Part shown: positions 47,396-59,120 of the stretch, one piece after another
Position numbering within the stretch: the stretch's first letter is position 1
Layout of the letters: each line of letters opens with the position of its first letter
NCBI GenBank assembly: GCA_963965975.1
Contig: OZ014415.1
Span: 4,469,001 to 4,533,000, forward strand
From: Xestospongia bergquistia
Taxonomy: Eukaryota > Porifera > Demospongiae > Haplosclerida > Petrosiidae
Direction of reading: 5' to 3'
DNA: 64,000 nucleotides
Position numbers and translations under genes: made by a program
Notes under the pieces: generated by a model
What the model was told of the DNA's origin: nothing
What the model saw: the letters and a program-made list of their open reading frames with translations, nothing else
The model's database searches: none

Positions 47396-50300
47396 TAAAC
47401 TGCTCAGTCTAAAGGACTTTATGGCACTAACTAAATAAACAGCTATTAACAGTTTAGTAAGTTAGTTAGCATTAACGCTCTAAAGTCTTTAAGTTAAAGA
47501 CTTTAGAAGGTTTAGACAATTGAGAGAATTGTATAAAGTAAACTGCTCAGTCTAAAGGACTTTATATCATTAACTAAATGAACAGCTATTAACAGTTTAG
47601 TAAGTTAGTTTGCATTAACGCTCTAAAGTCTTTATGTTAAAGAGTTTAGTAGGTTTAGACTAATCAGAGAATTTCATAAAGTAAACTGCTCAGTCTAAAG
47701 GACTTTATGGCACTAACTAAATAAACAGCTATTAACAGTTTAGTAAGTTAGTTTGCATTAACGCTCTAAAGTCTTTAAGTTAAACACTTTAGAAGGTTTA
47801 GACTATTGAGAGAAGTTTATAAAGTAAACAGCTTAGTCTAAAGGACTTTATGGCACTAACTAAATAAACACTTATTAACAGTTTAGTGAGTTAGTTTGCA
47901 TTAACACTCTAAAGTCTTTAAGTTAAAGACTTTAGAAGGTTTAGACTATTGAGAGAAGTTGATAAAGAAAACTGCTCAGTCTAAAGGACTTTATGGCACT
48001 AACTAAATAAACAGCTATTAACAGTTTAGTAAGTCAGTTTGCATTAACGCTCTAAAGTCTTTAAGTTATGACTTTAGAGAGTTTAGACTATTGAGAGATT
48101 TTTATAAAGTAAACTGCTCAGTTTATAGCACTTTTTCGCACTAACTAAACAAGCAGCTATTAACAGTTTAGTAAGTTAGTTTGCATTAACGCCCTAAAGT
48201 CTTTAAGTTAAAGACTTTAGAAGGTTTAGACTATTGAGAGACTTTTATAAAGTAAACTGCTCAGTCTAAAGGACTTTATTGCACTAACTAAATAAGCAGC
48301 TATTAACAGTTTAGTAAGTTAGTTTGCATTAACGCTCTAAAGTCTTTAAGTTAAAGACTTCAGTAGTTTTAGACTATTGAGAGAAGTTTATAAAGTAAAC
48401 TGCTCAGTCTAAAGGACTTTATGGCACTAACTAAATAAACAGCTATTAACAGTTTAGTAAGTTAGTTTGCATTAACGCTCTAAAGTCTTTAAGTTAAAGA
48501 CTTTAGAATGTTTAGACTATTGAGAGTAGTTTATAAAATAAACTGCTCAGTCTAAAGGAGTTTATGGCACTAAGTAAATAAACAGTTATTAACAGTTTAG
48601 TAAGATTGTACTGCATAACGCTCTAAAGTGTTTAAGTTAATGACTTTAGAATGTTTAGACTATTGAGAGAAGTTTATAAAGTAAACTGCTCAGTCTAAAG
48701 GACTTTATATCATTAACTAAAAAAACAGCTATTAACAGTTTAGTAAGTTAGTTTGCATTAACGCTCTAAAGTCTTTAGGTTAAAGACTTCAGTAGGTATA
48801 GACTATTGAGAGAAATTTATAAAGTAAACTGCTCAGTCTAAAGGACTTTATGGCACTAACTAAATAAACAGCTATTAACAGTTTAGTAAGTTAGTTTGCA
48901 TTAACGCTCTAAAGTCTTTAAGTTAAAGACTTTAGAAGGTTTAGACTATTGAGAGAAGTTTATAAAGTAAACTGCTCAGTCTAAAAGACTTTATGGCACA
49001 AACTAAATAAACTGCATTAACAGTCTAGTAAGTTAGTTTACATTAACGCTCCATAGTCTTTAAGTTAGAGACTTTAAAAGGTTTAGACTATTGAGAGAAG
49101 TTTATAAAGTAAACTGCTCAGTCTAAAGGACTTTATGGCACTAACTAAATAAACAGCTACTAACAGTTTAGTAAGTTAGTTTGCATTAACGCTCTAAAGT
49201 CTTTAAGTTAAAGACTTTAGAAGGTTTAGACTATTGAGAGAAGTTTATAAAGTAAACTGCTCAGTCTAAAAGACTTTATGGCACTAACTAAATAAAAAGC
49301 TATTAACAGTTTAGTAAGTTAGTTTGCATTAACGCTCTAAAGTCTTTAAGTTAAAGACTTTAGAGAGTTTAGACTATTGAGAGAGTTTTATAAAGTAAAC
49401 TGCTCAGTTTATAGCACTTTTTGGCACTAACTAAACAAGCAGCTATTAACAGTTTAGTAAGTTAGTTTGCATTAACGCTCTAAAGTCTTTAACTTAAAGA
49501 CTTTATAAGGTTTAGACTGTTGAGAGAATTTTATAAAGTAAACTGCTCAGTCTAAAGGACTTTATGGCACTAACTAAATAAACAGCTATTAACAGTTTAG
49601 TAAGTTAGTTTGCATTAACGGTCTAAAGTCTTTAAGTTAAAAATTTTAGAAGGTTTGGACTATTGAGAGAAGTTTATACAGTAAACTGCTCAGTCTAAAA
49701 GACTTTATGGCACTAACTAAATAAACAGCTATTAACAGTTTAGTAAGTTAGTTTGCATTAACGCTCTAAAGTCTTTAAGTTAAAGACTTTAGAAGGTTTA
49801 GACTATTAAGAGAAGTTTCTAAATTAAACTGCTCAGTCTAAAGGACTTTATGGCACTAACTAAATAAACAGCTATTAACAGTTTTGTAAGATTGTCTGCA
49901 TTAACGCTCTAAAGTCGTTAAGTTAAAGACTTTAGAAGGTTTAGACTATTGAGAGAATTTTATAAAGTAAACTGCTCAGTCTAAAGGACTTTATGGCACT
50001 AACTAAAGAAACAGCTATTAACAGTTCAGTAAGTTAGTTTGCATTAACGCTCTAAAGTCTTTAAGTTATTGACTTTAGAAGGTTTAGACAATTTAGAGTA
50101 GTTTAAAAAGTAAACTACTCAGTCTAAAGGACTTTATGGCACTAACTAAATAAACAGCTATTAACAATTTAGTAAGTTAGTTTGCATTAACGCTCTAAAG
50201 TCTTTAAGTTAAAGACTTTAGAGAGTTTAGACTATTGAGAGGTTTTTATAAAAAAAACTGCTCAGTTTATAGGACTTTTGTTACTAACTAAATAAGCAGC

Positions 50301-51538
50301 TATTAACAGTGTAGTAAGTTAGTATGCATTAACGCTCTAAAGTCTTTAAGTTAATTACTTTAGAAGGTTTAGACTATTGAGAGACGTTTATAAAGTAAAC
50401 TGCTCAGTATAAAGGACTTTATGGCACTAACTAAACAAACAGCTATTAACAGTTTAGTAAGTTAGTTTGCATTAACGCTCTAAAGTCTTTAAGTTAAAGA
50501 CTTTAGAAGGTTTAGACTATTGAGAGAAGTTTATAAAGTTAATTGCTCAGTCTAAAAGACTTTATGGCACTAACTAAATAAACAGCTATTAACAGTTTAG
50601 TAAGTTAGTTTGCATTAACGCTCTAAAGTCTGTAAGTTAAAGACTTTAGCAGGTTTAGACTATTGAAAGAAGTTTATAAAGTAAACTGCTCAGTCTAAAG
50701 GACTTTATGGCACTAACTAAATAAACAGCTATTAACAATTTAGTAAGTTAGTTTGCATTAACGCTCTAAAGTCTTTAAGTTAATGACTTTAGAAGGTTTA
50801 GACTATTGAGAGTAGTTTCTAAAATAAACTGCTCAGTCTAAAGGACTTTATGGTACTACCTATATAAACAGCTATTAACAGTTGAGTAAGATTGTCTGCA
50901 TTAACGCTCTATAGTCTTTAGGATAAAGACTTTAGTAGGTTTAGACTATTGAGAGAAGTTTATAAAGTAAACTGCTCAGACTAAAGCACTTTATATCACT
51001 AACTAAATGAACAGCTATTAACAGTTTAGTAAGTTAGTTTGCATTAACGCTCTAAAGTCTTTAAGTTAAAGACGTTAGAAGGGTTAAACTATTGAGAGAA
51101 GTTTATAAAATAAGCTGTTCTGTCTAAAGGACTTTATGGCACTACCTATATAAACAGCTATTAACAGTTGAGTAAGATTGTCTGCATTAACGCTGTAAAG
51201 TCTTTAAGTTAAAGACTTTAGTAGGTTCAGACTATTGAGAGAAGATTATAAAGTAAACAGCTCAGTCTAAAGGACTTTATGGTACTAACTAATGAACAGC
51301 TATTAACATTTTAGTAAGTTAGTTTGCATTAACGCTCTAAAGTCTTTAAGTTAAAGACTTTAGAAGGTTTAGACTACTCAGAGAATTTCATAAAGTAAAC
51401 TGCTCAGACTAAAGGACTTTATGGCACTAACTAAATAAACAGCTATTAACTGTTTAGTAAGTTAGTTTGCATTAACGCTCTAAAGTCTTTATGTTAAAGA
51501 CATTAGAAGGTTTAGACTATTGAGAGAAGATTATAAAG
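47396..51538 (+). repeat. Long HOR, copy 4 (29 monomers, 4,143 bp)
   Basis: Full unit including the 3-monomer linker cassette at its start (TAATCAGAGA at 47,661; next occurrence at 51,804, exactly 4,143 bp on). The ACAGCTTAGTC start mark is at 47,828 and TTTGTT of the TTTTGTTACTAAC mark at 50,277. Monomer order matches copies 1 and 2. Private changes include a lost T in CTGCATAACGC near 48,613 and AGTATGCATT near 50,322. Confidence 0.88.
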
Positions 51539-51705
51539 TAAACTGCTCAGTCTAAAGGACTTTATGGCTCTAACTAAATAAACAGCTATTAACAGTTTAG
51601 TAAGTTAGTTAGCATTAACGCTCTAAAGTCTTTAAGTTAAAGACTTTAGAAGGTTTAGACAATTGAGAGAATTGTATAAAGTAAACTGCTCAGTCTAAAG
51701 GACTT

Positions 51706-53420
51706 TATATCATTAACTAAATGAACAGCTATTAACAGTTTAGTAAGTTAGTTTGCATTAACGCTCTAAAGTCTTTAAGTTAAAGAGTTTAGTAGGTTTA
51801 GACTAATCAGAGAATTTCATAAAGTAAACTGCTCAGTCTAAAGGACTTTATGGCACTAACTAAATAAACAGCTATTAACAGTTTAGTAAGTTAGTTTGCA
51901 TTAACGCTCTAAAGTCTTTAAGTTAAAGACTTTAGAAGGTTTAGACTATTGAGAGAAGTTTATAAAGTAAACTGCTCAGTCTAAAGCACTTTATGGCACT
52001 AACTAAATAAACAGCTATTAACAGTTTAGTGAGTTAGTTTACATTAACGCTCTAAAGTCTTTAAGTTAAAGACTTTAGAAGGTTTAGACTATTCAGAGAA
52101 GTTTACAAAATAAACTGCTCAGTCTAAAGGACTTTATGGCACTAACTAAATAAACAGCTATTAACAGTTTAGTAAGTTAGTTTGCATTAACGCTCTAAAG
52201 TCTTTAAGTAAAAGACTTTAGAAGGTTTAGACTATTAAGGGAAGTTTATAAAGTAAACTGCTCAGTCTAAAAGACACTATGGCACTAACTAAATAAACAG
52301 GTATTAACAGTTTAGTAAGTTAGTTTGCATTAACTCTCTAAAGTCTTTAAGTTAAAGACTTTAGAAGGTTTAGACTATTGAGAGGAGTTTATAAAGTAAA
52401 CTGCTCAGTCTAAAGCACTTTATGGCACTAACTAAATAAACAGCTATTAACAGTTTAGTGAGTTAGTTTACATTAACGCTCTAAAGTCTTTAAGTTAAAG
52501 ACTTTAGAAGGTTTAGACTATTCAGAGAAGTTTACAAAATAAACTGCTCAGTCTAAAGGACTTTATGGCACTAACTAAATAAACAGCTATTAACAGTTTA
52601 GTAAGTTAGTTTGCATTAACGCTCTAAAGTCTTTAAGTAAAAGACTTTAGAAGGTTTAGACTATTAAGGGAAGTTTATAAAGTAAACTGCTCACTCTAAA
52701 AGACACTATGGCACTAACTAAATAAACAGGTATTAACAGTTTAGTAAGTTAGTTTGCATTAACGCTCTAAAGTCTTTAAGTTAAAGACTTTAGAAGGTTT
52801 AGACTATTGAGAGGAGTTTGTAAAGTAAACTGCTCAGTCTAAAGGACTTTATGGCACTAACTAAATAAACAGCTATTACAGTTTAGTAAGTTAGTTTGCA
52901 TTAACGCTCTAAAGTCTTTAAGTAAAAGACTTTAGAAGGTGTAGACTATTAAGGGAAGTTTATAAAGTAAACTGCTCAGTCTAAAAGACACTATGGCACT
53001 AACTAAATAAACAGGTATTAACAGTTTAGTAAGTTAGTTTGCATTAACGCTCTAAAGTCTTTAAGTTAAAGACTTTAGAAGGTTTAGACTATTGAGAGAA
53101 CTTTATAAAGTAAACTGCTCAGTCTAAAGGACTTTATGGCACTAACTAAATAAACAGCTATTAACAGTTTAGTAAGTTAGTTTGCATTAACGCTCTAAAG
53201 TCTTTAAGTTAAAGACTTTAGAAGGTTTCGACTATTGAGAGAAGTTTATAAAATAAACTGCTCAGTCTAAAGGACTTTATGGCGCTAACTAAATAAACCG
53301 CTATTAACAGTTTAGTAAGTTAGTTTGCATTAACGCTCAAAAGTCTTTATGTTAAAGACATTAGAAGGTTTAGACTATTGAGAGAAGATTATAAAGTAAA
53401 CTGCTCAGTCTAAAGGACTT
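51706..53420 (+). repeat. 12-monomer unit with nested 3-mer HOR, copy 1
   Basis: TATATCATT recurs at 51,706 and 53,421, 1,715 bp apart (12 x 143 = 1,716). Inside are two tandem trimers of exactly 429 bp starting at 51,981 and 52,410. Each trimer has monomer 1 (TAAAGCAC, TTTAGTGAGTTAG, TTTACATTAAC, TTTACAAAATAAAC), monomer 2 (TTTAAGTAAAAG, ATTAAGGG, breaking dyad 3) and monomer 3 (AAAGACACTATGG, ACAGGTATTAAC, GAGAGGAG). A GCTATTACAG monomer with one base lost follows at 52,871. Confidence 0.85.
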
Positions 53421-55640
53421 TATATCATTAACTAAATGAACAGCTATTAACAGTTTAGTAAGTTAGTTTGCATTAACGCTCTAAAGTCTTTAAGTTAAAG
53501 AGTTTAGTAGGTTTAGACTAATCAGAGAATTTCATAAAGTAAACTGCTCAGTCTAAAGGACTTTATGGCACTAACTAAATAAACAGCTATTAACAGTTTA
53601 GTAAGTTAGTTTGCATTAACGCTCTAAAGTCTTTAAGTTAAAGACTTTAGAAGGTTTAGACTATTGAGAGAAGTTTATAAAGTAAACTGCTCAGTCTAAA
53701 GCACTTTATGGCACTAACTAAATAAACAGCTATTAACAGTTTAGTGAGTTAGTTTACATTAACGCTCTAAAGTCTTTAAGTTAAAGACTTTAGAAGGTTT
53801 AGACTATTCAGAGAAGTTTACAAAATAAACTGCTCAGTCGAAAGGACTTTATGGCACTAACTAAATAAACAGCTATTAACAGTTTAGTAAGTTAGTTTGC
53901 ATTAACGCTCTAAAGTCTTTAAGTAAAAGACTTTAGAAGGTTTAGACTATTAAGGGAAGTTTATAAAGTAAACTGCTCAGTCTAAAAGACACTATGGCAC
54001 TAACTAAATAAACAGGTATTAACAGTTTAGTAAGTTAGTTTGCATTAACGCTCTAAAGTCTTTAAGTTAAAGACTTTAGAAGGTTTAGACTATTGAGAGG
54101 AGTTTATAAAGTAAACTGCTCAGTCTAAAGCACTTTATGGCACTAACTAAATAAACAGCTATTAACAGTTTAGTGAGTTAGTTTACATTAACGCTCTAAA
54201 GTCTTTAAGTTAAAGACTTTAGAAGGTTTAGACTATTCAGAGAAGTTTACAAAATAAACTGCTCAGTCTAAAGGACTTTATGGCACTAACTAAATAAACA
54301 GCTATTAACAGTTTAGTAAGTTAGTTTGCATTAACGCTCTAAAGTCTTTAAGTAAAAGACTTTAGAAGGTTTAGACTATTAAGGGAAGTTTATAAAGTAA
54401 ACTGCTCAGTCTAAAAGACACTATGGCACTAACTAAATAAACAGGTATTAACAGTTTAGTAAGTTAGTTTGCATTAACGCTCTAAAGTCTTTAAGTTAAA
54501 GACTTTAGAAGGTTTAGACTATTGAGAGGAGTTTGTAAAGTAAACTGCTCAGTCTAAAGGACTTTATGGCACTAACTAAATAAACAGCTATTACAGTTTA
54601 GTAAGTTAGTTTGCATTAACGCTCTAAAGTCTTTAAGTAAAAGACTTTAGAAGGTTTAGACTATTGAGAGGAGTTTATAAAGTAAACTGCTCAGTCTAAA
54701 GCACTTTATGGCACTAACTAAATAAACAGCTATTAACAGTTTAGTGAGTTAGTTTACATTAACGCTCTAAAGTCTTTAAGTTAAAGACTTTAGAAGGTTT
54801 AGACTATTCAGAGAAGTTTACAAAATAAACTGCTCAGTCTAAAGGACTTTATGGCACTAACTAAATAAACAGCTATTAACAGTTTAGTAAGTTAGTTTGC
54901 ATTAACGCTCTAAAGTCTTTAAGTAAAAGACTTTAGAAGGTTTAGACTATTAAGGGAAGTTTATAAAGTAAACTGCTCAGTCTAAAAGACACTATGGCAC
55001 TAACTAAATAAACAGGTATTAACAGTTTAGTAAGTTAGTTTGCATTAACGCTCTAAAGTCTTTAAGTTAAAGACTTTAGAAGGTTTAGACTATTGAGAGG
55101 AGTTTGTAAAGTAAACTGCTCAGTCTAAAGGACTTTATGGCACTAACTAAATAAACAGCTATTACAGTTTAGTAAGTTAGTTTGCATTAACGCTCTAAAG
55201 TCTTTAAGTAAAAGACTTTAGAAGGTTTAGACTATTAAGGGAAGTTTATAAAGTAAACTGCTCAGTCTAAAAGACACTATGGCACTAACTAAATAAACAG
55301 GTATTAACAGTTTAGTAAGTTAGTTTGCATTAACGCTCTAAAGTCTTTAAGTTAAAGACTTTAGAAGGTTTAGACTATTGAGAGAACTTTATAAAGTAAA
55401 CTGCTCAGTCTAAAGGACTTTATGGCACTAACTAAATAAACAGCTATTAACAGTTTAGTAAGTTAGTTTGCATTAACGCTCTAAAGTCTTTAAGTTAAAG
55501 ACTTTAGAAGGTTTAGACTATTGAGAGAAGTTTATAAAATAAACTGCTCAGTCTAAAGGACTTTATGGCGCTAACTAAATAAACCGCTATTAACAGTTTA
55601 GTAAGTTAGTTTGCATTAACGCTCAAAAGTCTTTAAGTTA
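53421..55640 (+). repeat. 12-monomer unit copy 2, expanded by four monomers
   Basis: Repeats the preceding unit but has three trimer starts (53,696, 54,125 and 54,696) in place of two. The extra interval of 571 bp is a trimer plus one GCTATTACAG monomer. The shared GGCGCTAACT mark is at 53,281 and 55,567, 2,286 bp apart (16 monomers). The two copies therefore differ by a clean 4-monomer expansion, which shows unequal exchange in whole-monomer register. Confidence 0.82.
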
Positions 55641-56261
55641 AAGACTTCAGAAGGTTTAGACTATTGAGAGATGTTTATAAAATAAACTGCTCAGTCTAAA
55701 GGACTTTATGGCACTAACTAAATAAACAGCTATTAACAGTTGAGTAAGATTGTCTGCATTGACGCTCTAAAACCTTTAAGTTAAAGACTTTAGAGGTTTA
55801 GACTATTGACAGAAGTTTATAAAGTAAACTGCTCAGTCTAAAGGACTTTATGGCACTAACTAAATGAACAGCAATTAACAGGTTAGTAAGTTAGTTTGCA
55901 TTAACGCTCTAAAGTCTTTAAGTTAAATACTTTAGTAGGTTCAGACTATTGAGAGAAGATTATAAAGTAAACAGCTCAGTCTAAAGGACTTTATGGCACT
56001 AACTAATGAACAGCTATTAACATTTTAGTAAGTTAGTTTGCATTAACGCTCTAAAGTCTTTAAGTTAAAGACTTTAGAAGGTTTAGACAATTGAGAGAAT
56101 TGTATAAAGTAAACTGCTCAGACTAAAGGACTTTATGGCACTAACTAAATAAACAGCTATTAACTGTTTAGTAAGTTAGTTTGCATTAACGCTCTAAAGT
56201 CTTTATGTTAAAGACATTAGAAGGTTTAGACTATTGAGAGAAGATTATAAAGTAAACTGCT
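55641..56261 (+). repeat. Junction segment resembling 21.3-21.5 kb
   Basis: Monomers with CCTTTAAG, GACTTTAGAGGTTTAG and TATTGACAG, then AATGAACAGCAATTAACAGG, then AATACTTTAGTAGG, match 21,340-21,520 in the same order, about 34.4 kb away. The segment then continues with long-HOR-type monomers (AACATTTTAG, CTCAGACTAAAG, GAAGATTATAAAG). It joins the 12-mer region to the 6-mer pair. Confidence 0.7.
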
Positions 56262-57119
56262 CAGTCTAAAGGACTTTATGGCACTAACTAAATAAACAGC
56301 TATTAACAGTTTAGTAAGTTAGTTAGCATTAACGCTCTAAAGTCTTTAAGTTAAATACTTTAGAAGGTTTAGACAATTGAGAGAATTGTATAAAGTAAAC
56401 TGCTCAGTCTAAAGGACTTTATATCATTAACTAAATGAACAGCTATTAACAGTTTAGTAAGTTAGTTTGCATTAACGCTCTAAAGTCTTTAAGTTAAAGA
56501 CTTTAGAAGGTTTAGACTACTCAGAGAATTTCATAAAGTAAACTGCTCAGACTAAAGGACCTTATGGCACTAACTAAATAAACAGATATTAACTGTTTAG
56601 TAAGTTAGTTTGCATTAACGCTCTAAAGTCTTTATGTTAAAGACATTAGAAGGTTTAGACTATTGAGAGAAGATTATAAAGTAAACTGCTCAGTCTAAAG
56701 GACTTTATGGCACTAACTAAACAAACAGCTATTAACAGTTTAGTAAGTTAGTTAGCATTAACGCTCTAAAGTCTTTAAGTTAAAGACTTTAGAAGGTTTA
56801 GACAATTGAGAGAATTGTATAAAGTAAACTGCTCAGTCTAAAGGACTTTATATCATTAACTAAATGAACAGCTATTAACAGTTTAGTAAGTTAGTTTGCA
56901 TTAACGCTCTAAAGTCTTTAAGTTAAAGAGTTTAGTAGGTTTAGACTAATCAGAGAATTTCATAAAGTAAACTGCTCAGTCTAAAGGAATTTATGGCACT
57001 AACTAAATAAACAGCTATTAACAGTTTAGTAAGTTAGTTTGCATTAACGCTCTAAAGTCTTTAAGTTAAAGACTTTAGAAGGTTTAGACTATTGAGAGAA
57101 GTTTATAAAGTAAACTGCT
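56262..57119 (+). repeat. 6-monomer tandem duplication, copy 1 (858 bp)
   Basis: CTTATGGCAC of the GGACCTTATGG variant is at 56,561 and 57,419, and GGAATTTATGG at 56,986 and 57,844. Both are exactly 858 bp apart (6 x 143). The only difference I noticed in this unit is AAATACTTTAG here for AAAGACTTTAG in copy 2. Confidence 0.88.
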
Positions 57120-57977
57120 CAGTCTAAAGGACTTTATGGCACTAACTAAATAAACAGCTATTAACAGTTTAGTAAGTTAGTTAGCATTAACGCTCTAAAG
57201 TCTTTAAGTTAAAGACTTTAGAAGGTTTAGACAATTGAGAGAATTGTATAAAGTAAACTGCTCAGTCTAAAGGACTTTATATCATTAACTAAATGAACAG
57301 CTATTAACAGTTTAGTAAGTTAGTTTGCATTAACGCTCTAAAGTCTTTAAGTTAAAGACTTTAGAAGGTTTAGACTACTCAGAGAATTTCATAAAGTAAA
57401 CTGCTCAGACTAAAGGACCTTATGGCACTAACTAAATAAACAGATATTAACTGTTTAGTAAGTTAGTTTGCATTAACGCTCTAAAGTCTTTATGTTAAAG
57501 ACATTAGAAGGTTTAGACTATTGAGAGAAGATTATAAAGTAAACTGCTCAGTCTAAAGGACTTTATGGCACTAACTAAACAAACAGCTATTAACAGTTTA
57601 GTAAGTTAGTTAGCATTAACGCTCTAAAGTCTTTAAGTTAAAGACTTTAGAAGGTTTAGACAATTGAGAGAATTGTATAAAGTAAACTGCTCAGTCTAAA
57701 GGACTTTATATCATTAACTAAATGAACAGCTATTAACAGTTTAGTAAGTTAGTTTGCATTAACGCTCTAAAGTCTTTAAGTTAAAGAGTTTAGTAGGTTT
57801 AGACTAATCAGAGAATTTCATAAAGTAAACTGCTCAGTCTAAAGGAATTTATGGCACTAACTAAATAAACAGCTATTAACAGTTTAGTAAGTTAGTTTGC
57901 ATTAACGCTCTAAAGTCTTTAAGTTAAAGACTTTAGAAGGTTTAGACTATTGAGAGAAGTTTATAAAGTAAACTGCT
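57120..57977 (+). repeat. 6-monomer tandem duplication, copy 2 (858 bp)
   Basis: Essentially identical to 56,262-57,119, which suggests a very recent duplication. At its end (about 57,982) the sequence switches to the trimer-type monomer with AAAGCACTTTATGG and TTTACATTAAC, last seen at 54,756. Confidence 0.88.
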
Positions 57978-58040
57978 CAGTCTAAAGCACTTTATGGCAC
58001 TAACTAAATAAACAGCTATTAACAGTTTAGTGAGTTAGTT

Positions 58041-59120
58041 TACATTAACGCTCTAAAGTCTTTAAGTTAAAGACTTTAGAAGGTTTAGACTCTTCAGAGA
58101 AGTTTACAAAATAAACTGCTCAGTCTAAAGGACTTTATGGCACTAACTAAATAAACAGCTATTAACAGTTTAGTAAGTTAGTTTGCATTAACGCTCTAAA
58201 GTCTTTAAGTTAAAGACTTTAGTAGGTTTAAACTATTGAGACAAGTTTAAAAAGTAAACTGTTCAATCTAAAGGACTTTATGGCACTAAATAAATAAAAA
58301 GCCACTAACAGTTTAGTAAGTTAGTTTGCATTAACGCTCTAAAGTCTTTAAGTTAAAGACTTTAGAAGGTTTAAACTATTGAGAGAAGTTTAAAAAGTAA
58401 ACTGCTCAGTCTAAAGGACTTTATGGCACTAACTAAATAAGCAGCTATTAACAGTTTAGTAAGTTAGTTTGCATTAACGCTCTAAAGTCTTTAAGTTAAA
58501 CACTTTAGAGAGTTTATACTATTGAGAGATTTTTATAAAGTAAACTGCTCAGTTTATAGGACTTTATGGCACTAACTGAATAAGTAGCTATTAACAGTTT
58601 AGTAAGTTAGTTTGCATTAACGCTCTAAAGTCATTAAGTTAAAGACTTTAGAAGGTTTAGACTATTGAGACACGTTTATAAAGTAAACTGCTTAGTCTAA
58701 AGGACTTTATGGCACTAACTAAATAAACAGCTATTAACAGTTTAGTAAGTTAGTTTGCATTAACGCTCTAAAATCTTTAAGTTAAAGACTTTGGAGAGTT
58801 TAGACTATTGAGAGATTTTTATAAAGTAAACTGCTCAGTTTATAGGACTTTATGGCACTAACAAAATAAGCAGCTATTAACAGTTTAGTAAGTTAATTTG
58901 CATTAACGCACTAAAGTTTTTAAGTTAAAGACTTTAGAAGGTTTAGACTATTGAGAGACGTTTATAAAGTAAACTGCTCAGTCTAAAGCACTTTATGGCA
59001 CTAACTAAATAAACAGCTATTAACAGTTTAGTAACTTAGTTTGCATTAACGCTCTAAAGTCTTTAAGTTAAAGACTTTAGAAGGTTTAGACTATTGAGAG
59101 AAGTTTATAAAGTAAACTGC
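58041..59120 (+). repeat. Displaced copy of the 44.0-45.1 kb block
   Basis: Matches 44,041-45,119 in monomer order and rare variants (TGTTCAATCTAAAG, AAAGCCACTAACAG, TGAATAAGTAG, GTCATTAAG, TTTGGAGAG, GCACTAAAGTTTTT). Differences seen include AAAAAGTAAAC for AAAAAGAAAAC, GAGACACG for GAGAGACA, and ACAAAATAAGCAG for ACTAAATAAACAG. Confidence 0.82.
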
